Source of the DNA: Croceicoccus pelagius
GTDB lineage: Bacteria; Pseudomonadota; Alphaproteobacteria; Sphingomonadales; Sphingomonadaceae
Reading direction: 5' to 3'
Assembly (NCBI RefSeq): GCF_001661915.1
Contig: NZ_LYWY01000034.1
Span: 1-64,000, forward strand
DNA: 64,000 nt
Under the pieces are notes generated by a model, which saw only the letters and a program-made list of their open reading frames with translations, was not told where the DNA came from and did not search any database. Below, one piece after another: positions 9,327-17,920 of this stretch; the first letter of the stretch is position 1; each line of letters opens with the position of its first letter. The position numbers and the translations under genes were made by a program.

Positions 9327-9515
9327 ATGACGAAGAACGAAATCATCGCCATCCTCGAGCCGCGCTTCGCGTCGAAAGCTGAGGCATGCGAGTGGTATAC
9401 CCATTTCCCAATCCCCGGCTTTAACGGCAAGACCACAGATCAACTTGTTAAAGATGGCCTAGGCTCCGCAGTCATCAGCTTTATCGAGAGCGTTGACGCA
9501 GGTGTTCACGCATAG
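9327..9515 (+). CDS. Small protein resembling the MbcA/ParS/Xre toxin-binding domain
   Basis: The 62-residue product contains AEACEWYTHFPIPGFNGKTTDQLVKDGL, shown here only to position the motif at residues 16-43, followed by FIESVDAGVHA. Confidence 0.
   Translation: MTKNEIIAILEPRFASKAEACEWYTHFPIPGFNGKTTDQLVKDGLGSAVISFIESVDAGVHA
9327..9515 (+). CDS. Small protein with a C-terminal MbcA/ParS/Xre-like (DUF2384) motif
   Basis: The product is 62 residues from ATG 9327; an AGAAGA box precedes this ATG and the longer frame starts only at a TTG. The C-terminal half follows the pattern of the DUF2384 toxin-binding domain of RES-Xre type antitoxins: W near residue 23, PIPGFNGKTTDQLVKDG, then FIESVDAGVHA, close to the family's 'P...lgG.tP.ell...G...v...L..i..Gv.a'. 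No RES-domain toxin gene lies beside it, so it may be an orphan or may act outside toxin-antitoxin biology. Assignment is by motif only. Confidence 0.5.
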   Translation: MTKNEIIAILEPRFASKAEACEWYTHFPIPGFNGKTTDQLVKDGLGSAVISFIESVDAGVHA

Positions 9516-9554
9516 GGACGACCTTAGTGCCAAACTCCCGCGATGTTCGGCTTT

Positions 9555-9584
9555 TGGGCCGATAACAGACTGTCCGGTGTTGGG
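9555..9584. repeat. 30-base dispersed repeat, copy 1
   Basis: This segment and 15105-15134 are both 30 bases long and agree at 25 of 30 positions by eye; the shared core is AGACTGTCCGGT preceded by TGGGCCGA. Both copies are intergenic and in the same orientation. Their function is unknown; they could be decayed mobile or regulatory sequence. Confidence 0.6.
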
Positions 9585-9789
9585 CTGCAAGCTGTGAAAG
9601 CGGACATTGGCACCGACCACCATTATGGCCAGCACTCACTCGCTACTGCGGCCATCAGATGGGTGCACGGTTCTGCTTCAACGATTTCGATGAGATAAAG
9701 AAGGCGATTGATCTCGGATCTTGACCAATTGGGCAAGAAGCCGTCTTAACCGATAAGCCGAGAAACCAGGTTCTCAATGTTCGGAGTTG

Positions 9790-11427
9790 ATGGCAAATGG
9801 AACGGCGCAGGTGTTGATTGCAAAGCCCAGCCGCATAACAGCCCTGGCGCGGATTACGCTGGCCAGCACATTTCTTCTGGCCATCTACGTTGATCCTTCG
9901 CAGCCCAGTGCCGCACCTGACAGCACGTACTTCATCCTTGCCCTTTATGTCGTGACGGCGGCTTTGTTTCTTGCGCTGACGTGGAACAGTTGGGCGCGCG
10001 ATCAGCGCCTCGCCCTGCCTTCCCATACCATCGACCTTGCAGTCTTCGCGATCGTCGTCCTGACGACCGATGGCTACACGAGCCCGTTCTTTACCTTTTC
10101 GGTCTTCCTACTGTTGTCCGCGTCGCTGCGCTGGGGAGGGTGGGGCACCATTTGGACCGCCATTGCGGTGAATGCGATCTTCCTTGTCGCCGGCGCTATT
10201 TCCAGCGTCCTTTTCGAAATCACGCCCGACGCACAAAGAGTGCTGGTAAGGAGCGTCTATCTCGCGGTCCTTTCGCTTCTCTTCATCTTTTACACACTAG
10301 GCAGGACCGAAGGCGGCACCCTTGGCCGCCTTCAGGCGACGCTTGCCGAAACTGCGGGGCCTTCGGGCATAATGGCGGCTATCCAGGCGGAGGCCCGAAT
10401 CCGCACTCGATCAACCACGGGATGGAGTTCCTTTCGGGACAGGGACGAACCGGGCGAAATCTTCGTGTTGATCGGCGCGGGGCAAGCACGTTCGACAACG
10501 AACGGCCCGTTGTTCAAATTCGACCGCCAGCCTGAAACCGCGTTCCTTTTCGATACTCGCACCGGCGATGCGATGAGTTCGAGGGACACCAAGCCGCGCA
10601 AACTGATTTCTACGCTAGAAAGGGCGCAAATAGAGGCTGTTCTGAACGATCCGGAAGGGCTGGTCATCCCTGTCTCGACCCCCGGCTTCGAAGGGATGGT
10701 CGTGGTGACCGGAAACGGCAATTTCAGCACACGGGATCTGAAGGTGGGGGCGATGTTGGCCGAGCTTGCCGAAAACCTGCTTCAACGGTGGGTGCTTTCG
10801 GAAAACGGGCGAGAGGCTTCGGCCAACCGTGTGCGTCTGTCGCTGGCCCGCGACGTGCACGATTCCGTTGCCCAAATCCTCGCGGGGCTTTCCTTCCGCC
10901 TGGAAGCGTTGCGCCGGATGGAGGAAGACCCGAACCTGCGCACGGCGATCGGCGAATTGCAGGGCGAATTGTCGCAAGAGCAAGGGCGGCTCAAAACCCT
11001 GATCTCGGCGCTCCGCCAGCCCCGCATCGAAAGGGACCGCGCCGATCTAAGGCCATCGATCGCAGCATTGGCCGAACAACTCGAAACCCAATGGCGGATA
11101 TCGTGTGTTCTGGAGCCCGGCCCTGCGATCGTCGCATCGTCGATGATCGAGGAAGAACTGCTGCACATGGTGCGCGAGGCGGTCGGCAACGCGGTCCGGC
11201 ATGGACGGGCAAAAACAGTTTCGATCACCCTTGGAATGGACGACGGCATTTTAAGGATGGACCTTTGCGACGACGGGCAGGGCACAGCGGGGGCTGAAGG
11301 CTTCGAACCCGTTTCCCTCCGCGAACGTGTGAGCGGATTGAAAGGGCATCTGGATGTGCGAAGCAGCGCCGAAGGCACCTGCCTTTCGATAGTCCTGCCC
11401 GATCCGCAGGCAGGCGGAGCAAGCTGA
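9790..11427 (+). CDS. Membrane histidine kinase, NarL/DesK-type (HisKA_3)
   Basis: Sensor kinase with about five to six transmembrane segments in residues 15-172. A linker of about 150 residues has no obvious known fold. A HisKA_3 dimerisation helix follows with the phospho-acceptor His in RDVHDSVAQ (about residue 357). The C-terminal HATPase_c domain shows an N-box (EAVGNAVRHG) and a G-box (DDGQGT). It autophosphorylates and passes phosphate to a NarL-type regulator, here the gene one base downstream. I use ATG 9790; a TTG at 9787 is the alternative. The signal sensed cannot be read from sequence. Confidence 0.9.
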   Translation: MANGTAQVLIAKPSRITALARITLASTFLLAIYVDPSQPSAAPDSTYFILALYVVTAALFLALTWNSWARDQRLALPSHTIDLAVFAIVVLTTDGYTSPFFTFSVFLLLSASLRWGGWGTIWTAIAVNAIFLVAGAISSVLFEITPDAQRVLVRSVYLAVLSLLFIFYTLGRTEGGTLGRLQATLAETAGPSGIMAAIQAEARIRTRSTTGWSSFRDRDEPGEIFVLIGAGQARSTTNGPLFKFDRQPETAFLFDTRTGDAMSSRDTKPRKLISTLERAQIEAVLNDPEGLVIPVSTPGFEGMVVVTGNGNFSTRDLKVGAMLAELAENLLQRWVLSENGREASANRVRLSLARDVHDSVAQILAGLSFRLEALRRMEEDPNLRTAIGELQGELSQEQGRLKTLISALRQPRIERDRADLRPSIAALAEQLETQWRISCVLEPGPAIVASSMIEEELLHMVREAVGNAVRHGRAKTVSITLGMDDGILRMDLCDDGQGTAGAEGFEPVSLRERVSGLKGHLDVRSSAEGTCLSIVLPDPQAGGAS

Positions 11428-11428
11428 C

Positions 11429-12046
11429 ATGAGCCGCATCGTCATCGCCGATGATCATCCGCTCATGCTGTCGGGGCTGGTCGCGCTTCTTGGTCAGTCG
11501 TCGCACGACATCATCGGGAAAGCGACGAATGGTAACGAAGCCCTAATGCTCATCGAACAGCTTGAACCGGATATCGTCGTCCTTGACGCAAGGATGCCGG
11601 AGAAAAGCGGGGTCGAGGTAGTTCAGGAGCTGATCGCCAAGGTGCGGAGGCCAGCAGTCGTGGTCCTCACAGCCGATCTGAATGACGATGATCTGGTTGC
11701 GCTGATGGATGCGGGCGTTGAAGGCATCGTGCTTAAGAACGGGGGTGAACATCTTCTTGTCGATTGTCTCGACAAGGTCGCTTCCGGTCGCAATGCCATC
11801 CCGCGCGAACTTCGCAACAGGCATACCCAATTGATGGCGAGCAGGAGCCAGTCACCGCTCAACTCCCTTTCCCATCGCGACCGCGAAATCATCGCGCTTG
11901 TCCGCAAGGGCCTTCGCAACCGCGCGATCGGTGAAGAGCTTGGGCTGACCGAAGGAACCGTCAAAGTCTATCTTAACCGGATATATGAAAAGCTTTCGGT
12001 CAGCAGTCGGACCGAATTGCTCATGGTTCTTCAAACTCTCGTCTGA
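11429..12046 (+). CDS. NarL/LuxR-family response regulator
   Basis: The 205-residue protein has an N-terminal receiver domain with the acidic pair D8-D9, the phospho-acceptor D53 (VVLDARMP), the T in VVLTAD and the conserved Lys in GIVLKN. A C-terminal LuxR-type helix-turn-helix (LSHRDREIIALVRKGLRNR, EGTVKVYLNRIYEKL) completes it. It should bind promoter DNA when phosphorylated by the upstream kinase, whose stop is one base before this start. Likely targets, by position only, are the secreted-protein and barrel genes downstream or the EPS locus. Confidence 0.93.
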   Translation: MSRIVIADDHPLMLSGLVALLGQSSHDIIGKATNGNEALMLIEQLEPDIVVLDARMPEKSGVEVVQELIAKVRRPAVVVLTADLNDDDLVALMDAGVEGIVLKNGGEHLLVDCLDKVASGRNAIPRELRNRHTQLMASRSQSPLNSLSHRDREIIALVRKGLRNRAIGEELGLTEGTVKVYLNRIYEKLSVSSRTELLMVLQTLV

Positions 12047-12206
12047 TCGAAATGCCGCGACTTCGGCGGGTACCCTTTTGCGGAGTCCCTGTTCGGAACA
12101 AGTTTGGCGCAGTTCACCAAAGTTAATTATCGGTAACCAAACACTTAATTATTCCCTCCCTGTCCGCGGAAATGGATTCGCGTGTGGGGTGAGAAGGTTA
12201 TTTCCA

Positions 12207-12737
12207 ATGAAGAAGATCCTGATCGGTTCGGGTATTGCTGTTGCCATGATGTCGAGCGTCGCATTCGCTGCTGTCACGTTCGATGCCACCAGCGGTACGG
12301 GCTTTGTCGGCAAGGGTGATGTCCAACTGCTCTATGGCTGGAATGACCAGAAGCTTCAGCAGAATGCAGCCGGCGTTTCGTTCTCCTACGTCTCGGAAGA
12401 AACCTACAAGTACGACTGCACCTTCACGGTTGAAGTCGGCAAAGACAAGGTTCAGGAACCGCGCACGCAGCGTCGCGGTAAGACGACCGGCATCAATTCG
12501 TCGATCGCTTATGACACGCGCAAGAACTCTCAGGGCAAGGTGACCGGCTTCAACCTTCTCGGTTTCGGCGTCGAAAACTCGACTGGCGAAGTTCCGGTCG
12601 AAGGCGGCAGCTGCCCCGGCGGCCAGTTTGCCGATGGCGTGATCTCGAACGTCGAACTGATCTCCAGTAGCGGCGACGGTCTGACCGTGACTTATGGCGG
12701 CATCAGCTATCCGCTGGCTATCACGCCGACCATCTGA
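12207..12737 (+). CDS. Secreted protein of unknown function
   Basis: I start at ATG 12207, although the frame is open further upstream, because the product then begins with a classic Sec signal peptide (MKKILIGSGIAVAMM...VAFAAV). The mature part of about 155 residues is beta-rich, Gly/Ser/Thr-rich and has two Cys (YDCTFTV and GSCPGG) that could pair. No domain is recognised. It lies between a two-component system and a barrel protein and has its own strong terminator, so it is probably abundant and separately transcribed from the AT-rich 12047-12206 region. Confidence 0.7.
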   Translation: MKKILIGSGIAVAMMSSVAFAAVTFDATSGTGFVGKGDVQLLYGWNDQKLQQNAAGVSFSYVSEETYKYDCTFTVEVGKDKVQEPRTQRRGKTTGINSSIAYDTRKNSQGKVTGFNLLGFGVENSTGEVPVEGGSCPGGQFADGVISNVELISSSGDGLTVTYGGISYPLAITPTI

Positions 12738-12762
12738 TCGACCAACGATCGCAAGGCCTGAG

Positions 12763-12800
12763 CCCGGCCGTCGCAATGCTGCGGCGGCCGGGTTTCGCTT
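12763..12800 (+). terminator. Rho-independent terminator after the secreted-protein gene
   Basis: Perfect 8-base arms CCCGGCCG (12763-12770) and CGGCCGGG (12785-12792) enclose a 14-base loop and are followed by TTTCGCTTTT. It lies 26 bases after the stop of the secreted-protein gene and before the next start. Confidence 0.75.
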
Positions 12801-12821
12801 TTCGCAGATGACCGAACCGGA

Positions 12822-14999
12822 ATGAGACGGGCTTTCGCCTGCGTTGCGTCGCTATCGGCGCTTGCGATTGCGAGTGGCGGCGTGGCTCATGCCGAGGACG
12901 GGGCGCGTTCCGATGGCGGCATCGACGGCGACCCCATCATCGTTCTTGGCACGCGTATCGTCGAACCTCTGGCCGATCTGCCGCCAGAAGACGTGCTCGA
13001 CCCCGATGCCGTCGCTTCCTACGGCGCAGGCACCATCGGTGAGGTGATCGATGCGATCCAGGACGACTATGCCGATGCCGAGCCGACCATCCTTGTCGAC
13101 GGGCGCCCGATCCCCGACAGGGGCGATATCGATGGCTTTCCCCCGGAAGCGATCGAACGGGTGGAAATCCTGCCGCAGGGATCGGCCGTCCGCGTGGGCG
13201 GTGCGCCGGGTGAGCGTGTCTATAACGTTGTCCTAAAACCTTCGGTGGCCAGCGTGACGGCGACCGTGTCGCACCGCATGGCGACCGAGGGCGGTTTTTC
13301 CGACGATGACCTGGAGGCGGTTCTAACCCGCGTGAAAGGGCGGGACCGGCTTAACCTGTCTCTCGCTTTTCGCGATTCCTCCCTTCTGACCGAGAGCGAA
13401 CGCGACGTCGATCGTACGCCCGTCGCCGGAGTTGATGAGCGCCCCTACCGAAGCTTGCGCCCCGCATCACGCGGCATCGACATGAACGCCACGGGTTCGA
13501 TGCGGCTGTTGTCATGGCTCGACCTTCAGGCTGCCGGCCGGATGAACTGGGCACGCGATGACGGTTTGAACGGATCGGCGTTCGCAGAGCCGCTGACGAC
13601 GCGGTACCGTGCGCAGGGCGGTTCACTTACCACGACGTTGCTTGCCACGTCAGGCCAGTGGCAGGGTAGTGCCGGGCTGCGTGTGGCGCTGCGCGATACC
13701 CTGTTTCGGTTCGACAATCCCGAAACCGCGACGGCGACCATCGGTCGCTTTCGCTCCGGCAGCAAGTCGCGCGACCTTGGCGCAAATGTCGCGATCAACG
13801 CGCCGCTTGTGCAATTGCCCGCAGGTCTTGCTCGGCTTCGCACCTCGCTGGACGTAACACAGGTCAGGTATGACCCACGGTCAACCTATGCGAACGAATA
13901 TACCCGCACCGACCGCAATTTGGCGCTGGGTCTGTCCCTGCCGGTACTTGCAGGGCCGCGGTTTGGCAGGCTGACACTCGACGGTGATTTGGGCCGCAAC
14001 TGGCTTTCGGGTGGCGAACGGCTAGAACGCTGGTCGCTGGCCGCGAACTGGCAGGTCAGACCGTGGATACAGTTTACCGCCAGTACCGGACGCGCGCAGA
14101 TGCCGGTCGATCCGGACCTGCTGACCACGCGTGTCTATAGCATCGACAATATCAGCGTATTCGACCCAGTCGTTGATGAAACTGTTTACGCAACGCTGAT
14201 TTACGGCGGTAATCCCGAGCTCAGGACGCCGCGAACGACGACCCGCCGTTTCGCGGTCAGCGCCGCACCTGCTCGCAAGATCAATCTGCAATTGAGCACC
14301 GCTTTTGTGCAAAGCACCACTCATTACCAAATTGGCGCCGTTCCGCCGACGGGCAGTTCCTTGATCTATGCCTTCCCCGAACGTTTCGTCCGGGATGCGA
14401 GCGGTCGCCTGATCACCGTCGATTCCCGGCCGGTTAATTTCGGCGCCCATAAACAGGAAACGCTCCAGACTAGCATCGCGGCAACGATCCCGTTGAGCGG
14501 CGCGAAACAGGGTGTGGCAGCACGGCCCCAGCTTCGGCTCAATGCAAGTCATTCGATGGCTCTGTCGGACACGATCACCTTGCAGGACGGCGCTCCTGCT
14601 GTTGACCTGCTCGAAGGTGGGGTGATCGGTGTTGGCGGCGGGCGGACCCGTCACACCGCAAACGGAACTATCGCCGTTACGAAGGGAACGATGGGGCTGC
14701 AGCTCGACGGTTATTATACTGGGGTCAGCCTACTTTCGATTGGGACCGTTACCGAAAGGGACAGACTGCGATTTGGGCACAAGTTCACTATGAACTTGCG
14801 CGGATTTGTCGGACTTGGCTCGATCTTTGAGACCTCGGATCTTGCTAAAAAGGGGCGCTTGTCTGGGGTAATAGCCAATTTGACCAAGGCTCGCCGCTTG
14901 ACCAGCAGTCAGGTTGGCAATGTTCCGGAGGCTTATCAGCTGATCTATTCGGATCCGATAGGACGTACGGTCGCAGTAGAATTACGCTTGGCGCTTTAG
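12822..14999 (+). CDS. TonB-dependent-receptor-like outer-membrane protein
   Basis: The 725-residue product starts with a signal peptide (SLSALAIASGGVAHA). A short plug-like domain follows, seen in IIVLGTRI (a TonB-box-like stretch), ILVDGRPIPDRGDIDGFP and AIERVEILPQGSAVRVGG, the region that in receptors contains 'vevlrGp.s..yG'. The rest alternates amphipathic strands, as in a 22-strand barrel. The plug is shorter and more divergent than in siderophore receptors, and the C-terminus ends ELRLAL without the usual final Phe. Substrate unknown. Position behind a two-component system and before the EPS locus suggests a role in envelope or polymer traffic, but this is inference. Confidence 0.7.
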   Translation: MRRAFACVASLSALAIASGGVAHAEDGARSDGGIDGDPIIVLGTRIVEPLADLPPEDVLDPDAVASYGAGTIGEVIDAIQDDYADAEPTILVDGRPIPDRGDIDGFPPEAIERVEILPQGSAVRVGGAPGERVYNVVLKPSVASVTATVSHRMATEGGFSDDDLEAVLTRVKGRDRLNLSLAFRDSSLLTESERDVDRTPVAGVDERPYRSLRPASRGIDMNATGSMRLLSWLDLQAAGRMNWARDDGLNGSAFAEPLTTRYRAQGGSLTTTLLATSGQWQGSAGLRVALRDTLFRFDNPETATATIGRFRSGSKSRDLGANVAINAPLVQLPAGLARLRTSLDVTQVRYDPRSTYANEYTRTDRNLALGLSLPVLAGPRFGRLTLDGDLGRNWLSGGERLERWSLAANWQVRPWIQFTASTGRAQMPVDPDLLTTRVYSIDNISVFDPVVDETVYATLIYGGNPELRTPRTTTRRFAVSAAPARKINLQLSTAFVQSTTHYQIGAVPPTGSSLIYAFPERFVRDASGRLITVDSRPVNFGAHKQETLQTSIAATIPLSGAKQGVAARPQLRLNASHSMALSDTITLQDGAPAVDLLEGGVIGVGGGRTRHTANGTIAVTKGTMGLQLDGYYTGVSLLSIGTVTERDRLRFGHKFTMNLRGFVGLGSIFETSDLAKKGRLSGVIANLTKARRLTSSQVGNVPEAYQLIYSDPIGRTVAVELRLAL

Positions 15000-15104
15000 A
15001 ATGCGCCAAGGCTGTTCCAAGAATTTGGGAAAGGCAAGGTGACAGTCGCTTTTGGTGTCCGGCACAACGGACCGGACAATTGATGGGCGCCCTTTGACTG
15101 CTGA

Positions 15105-15134
15105 TGGGCCGAAAGGAGACTGTCCGGTATCGGG
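15105..15134. repeat. 30-base dispersed repeat, copy 2
   Basis: Matches 9555-9584 at 25 of 30 positions, same orientation. It sits in the 288-base gap between the barrel gene and the LuxR-type regulator. Apart from this repeat I see nothing functional in that gap. Confidence 0.6.
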
Positions 15135-15287
15135 AGATCGGGCGCACAAAGCGGCCTTTCGGCTTACGCCCCCAATTGTGGCTTCAGGGCAGCACGTGAA
15201 GCGACAGAACGATGCAAGCCTGGTAATTGGATCGCGGGGTCAGCTTGCGGCCACCAAGGTAGACGCATCTTGATCCCATGCGGAGGA

Positions 15288-15995
15288 TCACGCAGAGCCA
15301 ATAGCCTCGTTGGAAAGCTCGGTCTGACGACGGGCCCAATTGTGCGTGGACGTCAAGGCCGATCCCTTCGAATTGGCCCAGATCGCTGCCTGCGTTCTGT
15401 TGCCGACCTTGATTTTGCGGAGGATCGCTTTCACGTGAACCTTGATCGTCGCTTCGCTCACGTCGAGCTTGCGGGCGATCAACTTGTTCGAAAGCCCTGC
15501 CATCAGGCAGCACAAGACATCCGTTTCGCGGTTGGAAAGGTTCGCACGGCTCAGCGACTCTTCGGAAGCGTCATGGCTTTCGAAAGACGGCAACTGGCTC
15601 TCGAACTCGCCGATGATCGACGAAGGAACGATCTTCTGCCCGGTAGCGACAAGTTTCAGGGAAGCCAGTAGGCTGGCGCAGTCCAGGTCCTTGATGATGT
15701 ACCCGTGTGCGCCCTTGCGAAAGCAGGACAGGAGAGAGCCAAGCTCCAGCGTGTCCGCAAGGATCACCGGACGCGCCAAGGGACAGTCAGCGGCAATGCT
15801 GTCCAGGATCTCATCCCTCTTGGCATGTTCCGCAACGTCGATGACGACGAGCTCGACCTCGTCGGTCGGAGGCCATGCGGCTGCATCGAGTTCGCCGACT
15901 GCTTCGACCGAAGTGAAGTCTTCAGCCGAAAGGATTCGTACCAGACCCTCGCGAGCAATAGCATTGTGGCATATCAGCTTAACGGAACTACCCAT
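15288..15995 (-). CDS. LuxR-family regulator with a non-canonical receiver domain
   Basis: The C-terminus is a standard LuxR-type helix-turn-helix (LSNRETDVLCCLMAGLSNK, EATIKVHVKAILRKI). The N-terminal half folds like a receiver domain (KLICHNAIAREGLVRIL, ELVVIDVAEH, HGYIIKDLD) but has C-H-N where the metal-binding Asp pair normally lies. Phosphorylation-dependent control is therefore doubtful; ligand or protein contacts may replace it. I choose ATG 15995 because of a GGGGG box 7 bases upstream. Similar regulators accompany EPS loci in sphingomonads, so control of the adjacent EPS genes is likely though not shown. Confidence 0.82.
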   Translation of the reverse strand: MGSSVKLICHNAIAREGLVRILSAEDFTSVEAVGELDAAAWPPTDEVELVVIDVAEHAKRDEILDSIAADCPLARPVILADTLELGSLLSCFRKGAHGYIIKDLDCASLLASLKLVATGQKIVPSSIIGEFESQLPSFESHDASEESLSRANLSNRETDVLCCLMAGLSNKLIARKLDVSEATIKVHVKAILRKIKVGNRTQAAIWANSKGSALTSTHNWARRQTELSNEAIGSA

Positions 15996-16175
15996 GTTTT
16001 GACCCCCATCATGGAGAAGGCACATCACAAGGTGAGGGTTGCATCGCGACGATGAGCCGGATGCAGACCTGACAAATTCCCCGACTCACCGGATTTTGTG
16101 CGACTGCGACAGAGTGCCAAAATTATTGGTAAAAAAAAGGTGAATTTCCGTTAATAATTGTTAATCTTGATTTTT

Positions 16176-16192
16176 TGTCCCATTTTGGGACA
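16176..16192. promoter_or_regulatory. Inverted repeat, candidate operator
   Basis: TGTCCC-ATTTT-GGGACA forms a perfect 6-base inverted repeat with a 5-base centre, inside an unusually AT-rich stretch. It lies 12 bases beyond the stop of the export-lipoprotein gene and about 180 bases upstream of the regulator start. On the minus strand it is followed by A residues rather than T residues, so it is not a normal terminator for the export gene. Autoregulatory binding by the LuxR-type regulator is one possibility. Confidence 0.45.
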
Positions 16193-16204
16193 TAATTTTC
16201 TTTA

Positions 16205-16822
16205 TCAGAAGAAGGACTCAGAGACCATGATCGTGTCTCCAGGTGCAATCTGCAGGACGCTTTCCTTCAGCTCCACACGCTTCGGTTCGGCCCACGTCGG
16301 CCGCTGCAGGACGACATAGCTCTTGGCGGCACGGGGTGTGTATCCACCCGCCTTCGCGATGGCCTGAAGAAGCGTCATGTCGGTGGAATAGGCATACTCA
16401 CCGGGCTTCTGGACTTCCCCCAGCACATAGACTGGTCGATAGGCCAGTGTCTCGACGTTGACCTTCGGATCGAGGACGTAGCCGCCTTCGCTCAACCGCG
16501 TGCCGATCAGCGTCGCGAGCGAGGTCGAAGTCTGTCCTGCCGCCTGGACAACGCCGATCAGAGGAAGCGCCAGATTGCCGTCAGGCCCGATCATGAATTC
16601 ACCGGTAAGGGTCGGTTCGTTGAAGACGCCGACCTTGACGGTCTCGCCGGCGGCAAGAGTATTCCCACGCTCCACCGCGCTATTCGCCGAAAGAGCGGAG
16701 ACGGTGCCATAGTCGTTGGATGCGCAGCCGGTGAGGCCAATGGCAGAAGCGAGCCCAAGCAAGAGCGCCGGGCTCAAACGTGCAAGCGACCGCTTTGCAT
16801 TGGTGTCGTGATTGATGGCCAT
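16205..16822 (-). CDS. Polysaccharide export lipoprotein, Wza/GumB-like
   Basis: Outer-membrane lipoprotein that forms the exit channel or its periplasmic part for EPS. From ATG 16822 (GAGGAG box 8 bases upstream) the product has a signal with lipobox LTGC. A poly_export domain follows (GETVKVGVFNEPTLTGEF, MIGPDGNLALPLIG), and then a SLBB-type domain (RPVYVLGEVQKPGEY, LLQAIAKAGGYTPRA). At about 205 residues it is short, like GumB, lacking the long C-terminal helix of Wza. A separate barrel protein is encoded nearby at 18126-19436. It is transcribed divergently from the sugar transferase gene. Confidence 0.9.
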   Translation of the reverse strand: MAINHDTNAKRSLARLSPALLLGLASAIGLTGCASNDYGTVSALSANSAVERGNTLAAGETVKVGVFNEPTLTGEFMIGPDGNLALPLIGVVQAAGQTSTSLATLIGTRLSEGGYVLDPKVNVETLAYRPVYVLGEVQKPGEYAYSTDMTLLQAIAKAGGYTPRAAKSYVVLQRPTWAEPKRVELKESVLQIAPGDTIMVSESFF

Positions 16823-17073
16823 TTCAGAACTCCTCGCAATCGGTGGACGCGCTGAAAAAGCGTTTCCCGCACGTCGAAATTGCCACGAAGTGTAAAGCGC
16901 GCCTTTTCGAAGCACCAAGGGTTCAGAGAGATTAGCCCCTGCGGGTAAGTGCTCTAGACCTTATGCCCGTTTGCCTAAACCGCTCTGTCAGACCGACAAT
17001 ATCGCCATCGTTAAGAGGGTAGTGTTCTTCGGAGCATGGCCATCGCAGTTACGAACTATGTCGAGGGCAGGTT
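16823..17073. promoter_or_regulatory. Divergent promoter region of the EPS locus
   Basis: About 250 bases separate the starts of the export-lipoprotein gene (minus) and the sugar transferase gene (plus). Promoters for both directions must lie here. I cannot assign -35/-10 boxes with confidence. Confidence 0.4.
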
Positions 17074-17913
17074 TTGCTAGCCACCAACAACGACCAATTG
17101 AAACGATCTGACCTGGCATGGCCGGAGGGCGCCGTTAACCGGCCCTTTTCCGCCGGTCGGGGGGCCAATGGCACGTGTCTTCCGGCTATCGATGGGGGTG
17201 CCGTCGTGGCATCGCCATCGGCCGCGCTCTCCACCGCCACGGCTGTCGAGCCTGTCGCTGCGAGCGCGGTCGAGCAGACCGAAACCTTCGTTTTCGCCCG
17301 TTCCCAGAACGGAATCACCCGCTGCATCGATTTAACGGGCGCGGTACTGCTTCTTGTTTTCCTCCTGCCGGTCATGGTCATCGTCGCCGTTGCCATCCGG
17401 ATCTTCGATCCGGGCCCGGCGCTCTACAGGCAGGCAAGGGTGGGCCGCGACGGATCGGATTTTGCCTGTCTCAAGTTCCGCTCGATGCGCTGCGACAGTG
17501 CGGAAGTCTTGCGCGCCCTGCTTGAAACGGACGCCGCGGCGTCCGCTGAATGGGCGCTAAATCAGAAGCTTGCGAACGATCCGCGCATTACACCCCTTGG
17601 GGCATTTCTGCGCGCCACGAGCCTTGATGAATTACCGCAGCTATTCAACGTGATACGCGGCGACATGAGCCTGGTTGGCCCGCGGCCGATCGTGAGTGAC
17701 GAAGTCCCGCGCTATGGCCGTTTCATCGCACATTACCATGCGACAAAGCCGGGGCTTACCGGCCTTTGGCAAGTCACCGGAAGAAGCGGGACGACCTATC
17801 GTCGGCGCGTCGCGACCGACCGTTATTACGCGTGTTCGCGCACGATCGGAATGGATCTGAGGATCATGGCAGCGACCATACCCGCCGTGGTTTTTCGCAA
17901 GGGGGCGGTCTGA
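17074..17913 (+). CDS. EPS-initiating sugar transferase (undecaprenyl-phosphate sugar phosphotransferase)
   Basis: Transfers the first sugar-1-phosphate from a nucleotide sugar to undecaprenyl phosphate at the inner membrane, starting each repeat unit. It has one transmembrane helix ([20 protein letters not shown]) followed by the bacterial sugar-transferase domain. Its hallmark motifs are [25 protein letters not shown] and PGLTGLWQV. The N-terminal hundred or so residues are Ala/Ser-rich and not conserved-looking. The start is uncertain: TTG 17074 follows a GAGGGCAGG stretch, and a GTG further in is possible. It is short, like ExoY rather than the long WbaP form. The sugar cannot be told; Glc or Gal is usual. 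Confidence 0.9.
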   Translation: MLATNNDQLKRSDLAWPEGAVNRPFSAGRGANGTCLPAIDGGAVVASPSAALSTATAVEPVAASAVEQTETFVFARSQNGITRCIDLTGAVLLLVFLLPVMVIVAVAIRIFDPGPALYRQARVGRDGSDFACLKFRSMRCDSAEVLRALLETDAAASAEWALNQKLANDPRITPLGAFLRATSLDELPQLFNVIRGDMSLVGPRPIVSDEVPRYGRFIAHYHATKPGLTGLWQVTGRSGTTYRRRVATDRYYACSRTIGMDLRIMAATIPAVVFRKGAV

Positions 17914-17920
17914 TGGTCGG

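Noticed and set aside
9327-9515. Duplicate low-confidence entry for the DUF2384-like protein in the feature list
   Set aside because: The entry with confidence 0 is superseded by the full entry at the same coordinates and should be ignored.
9657-9725. Short ORF ending DEIKKAIDLGS
   Set aside because: Only about 20 codons from its ATG; could be the tail of a lost gene but there is too little to call.
16176-16192. Terminator for the export-lipoprotein gene
   Set aside because: In the direction of that gene the hairpin is followed by A residues, not a T tract.
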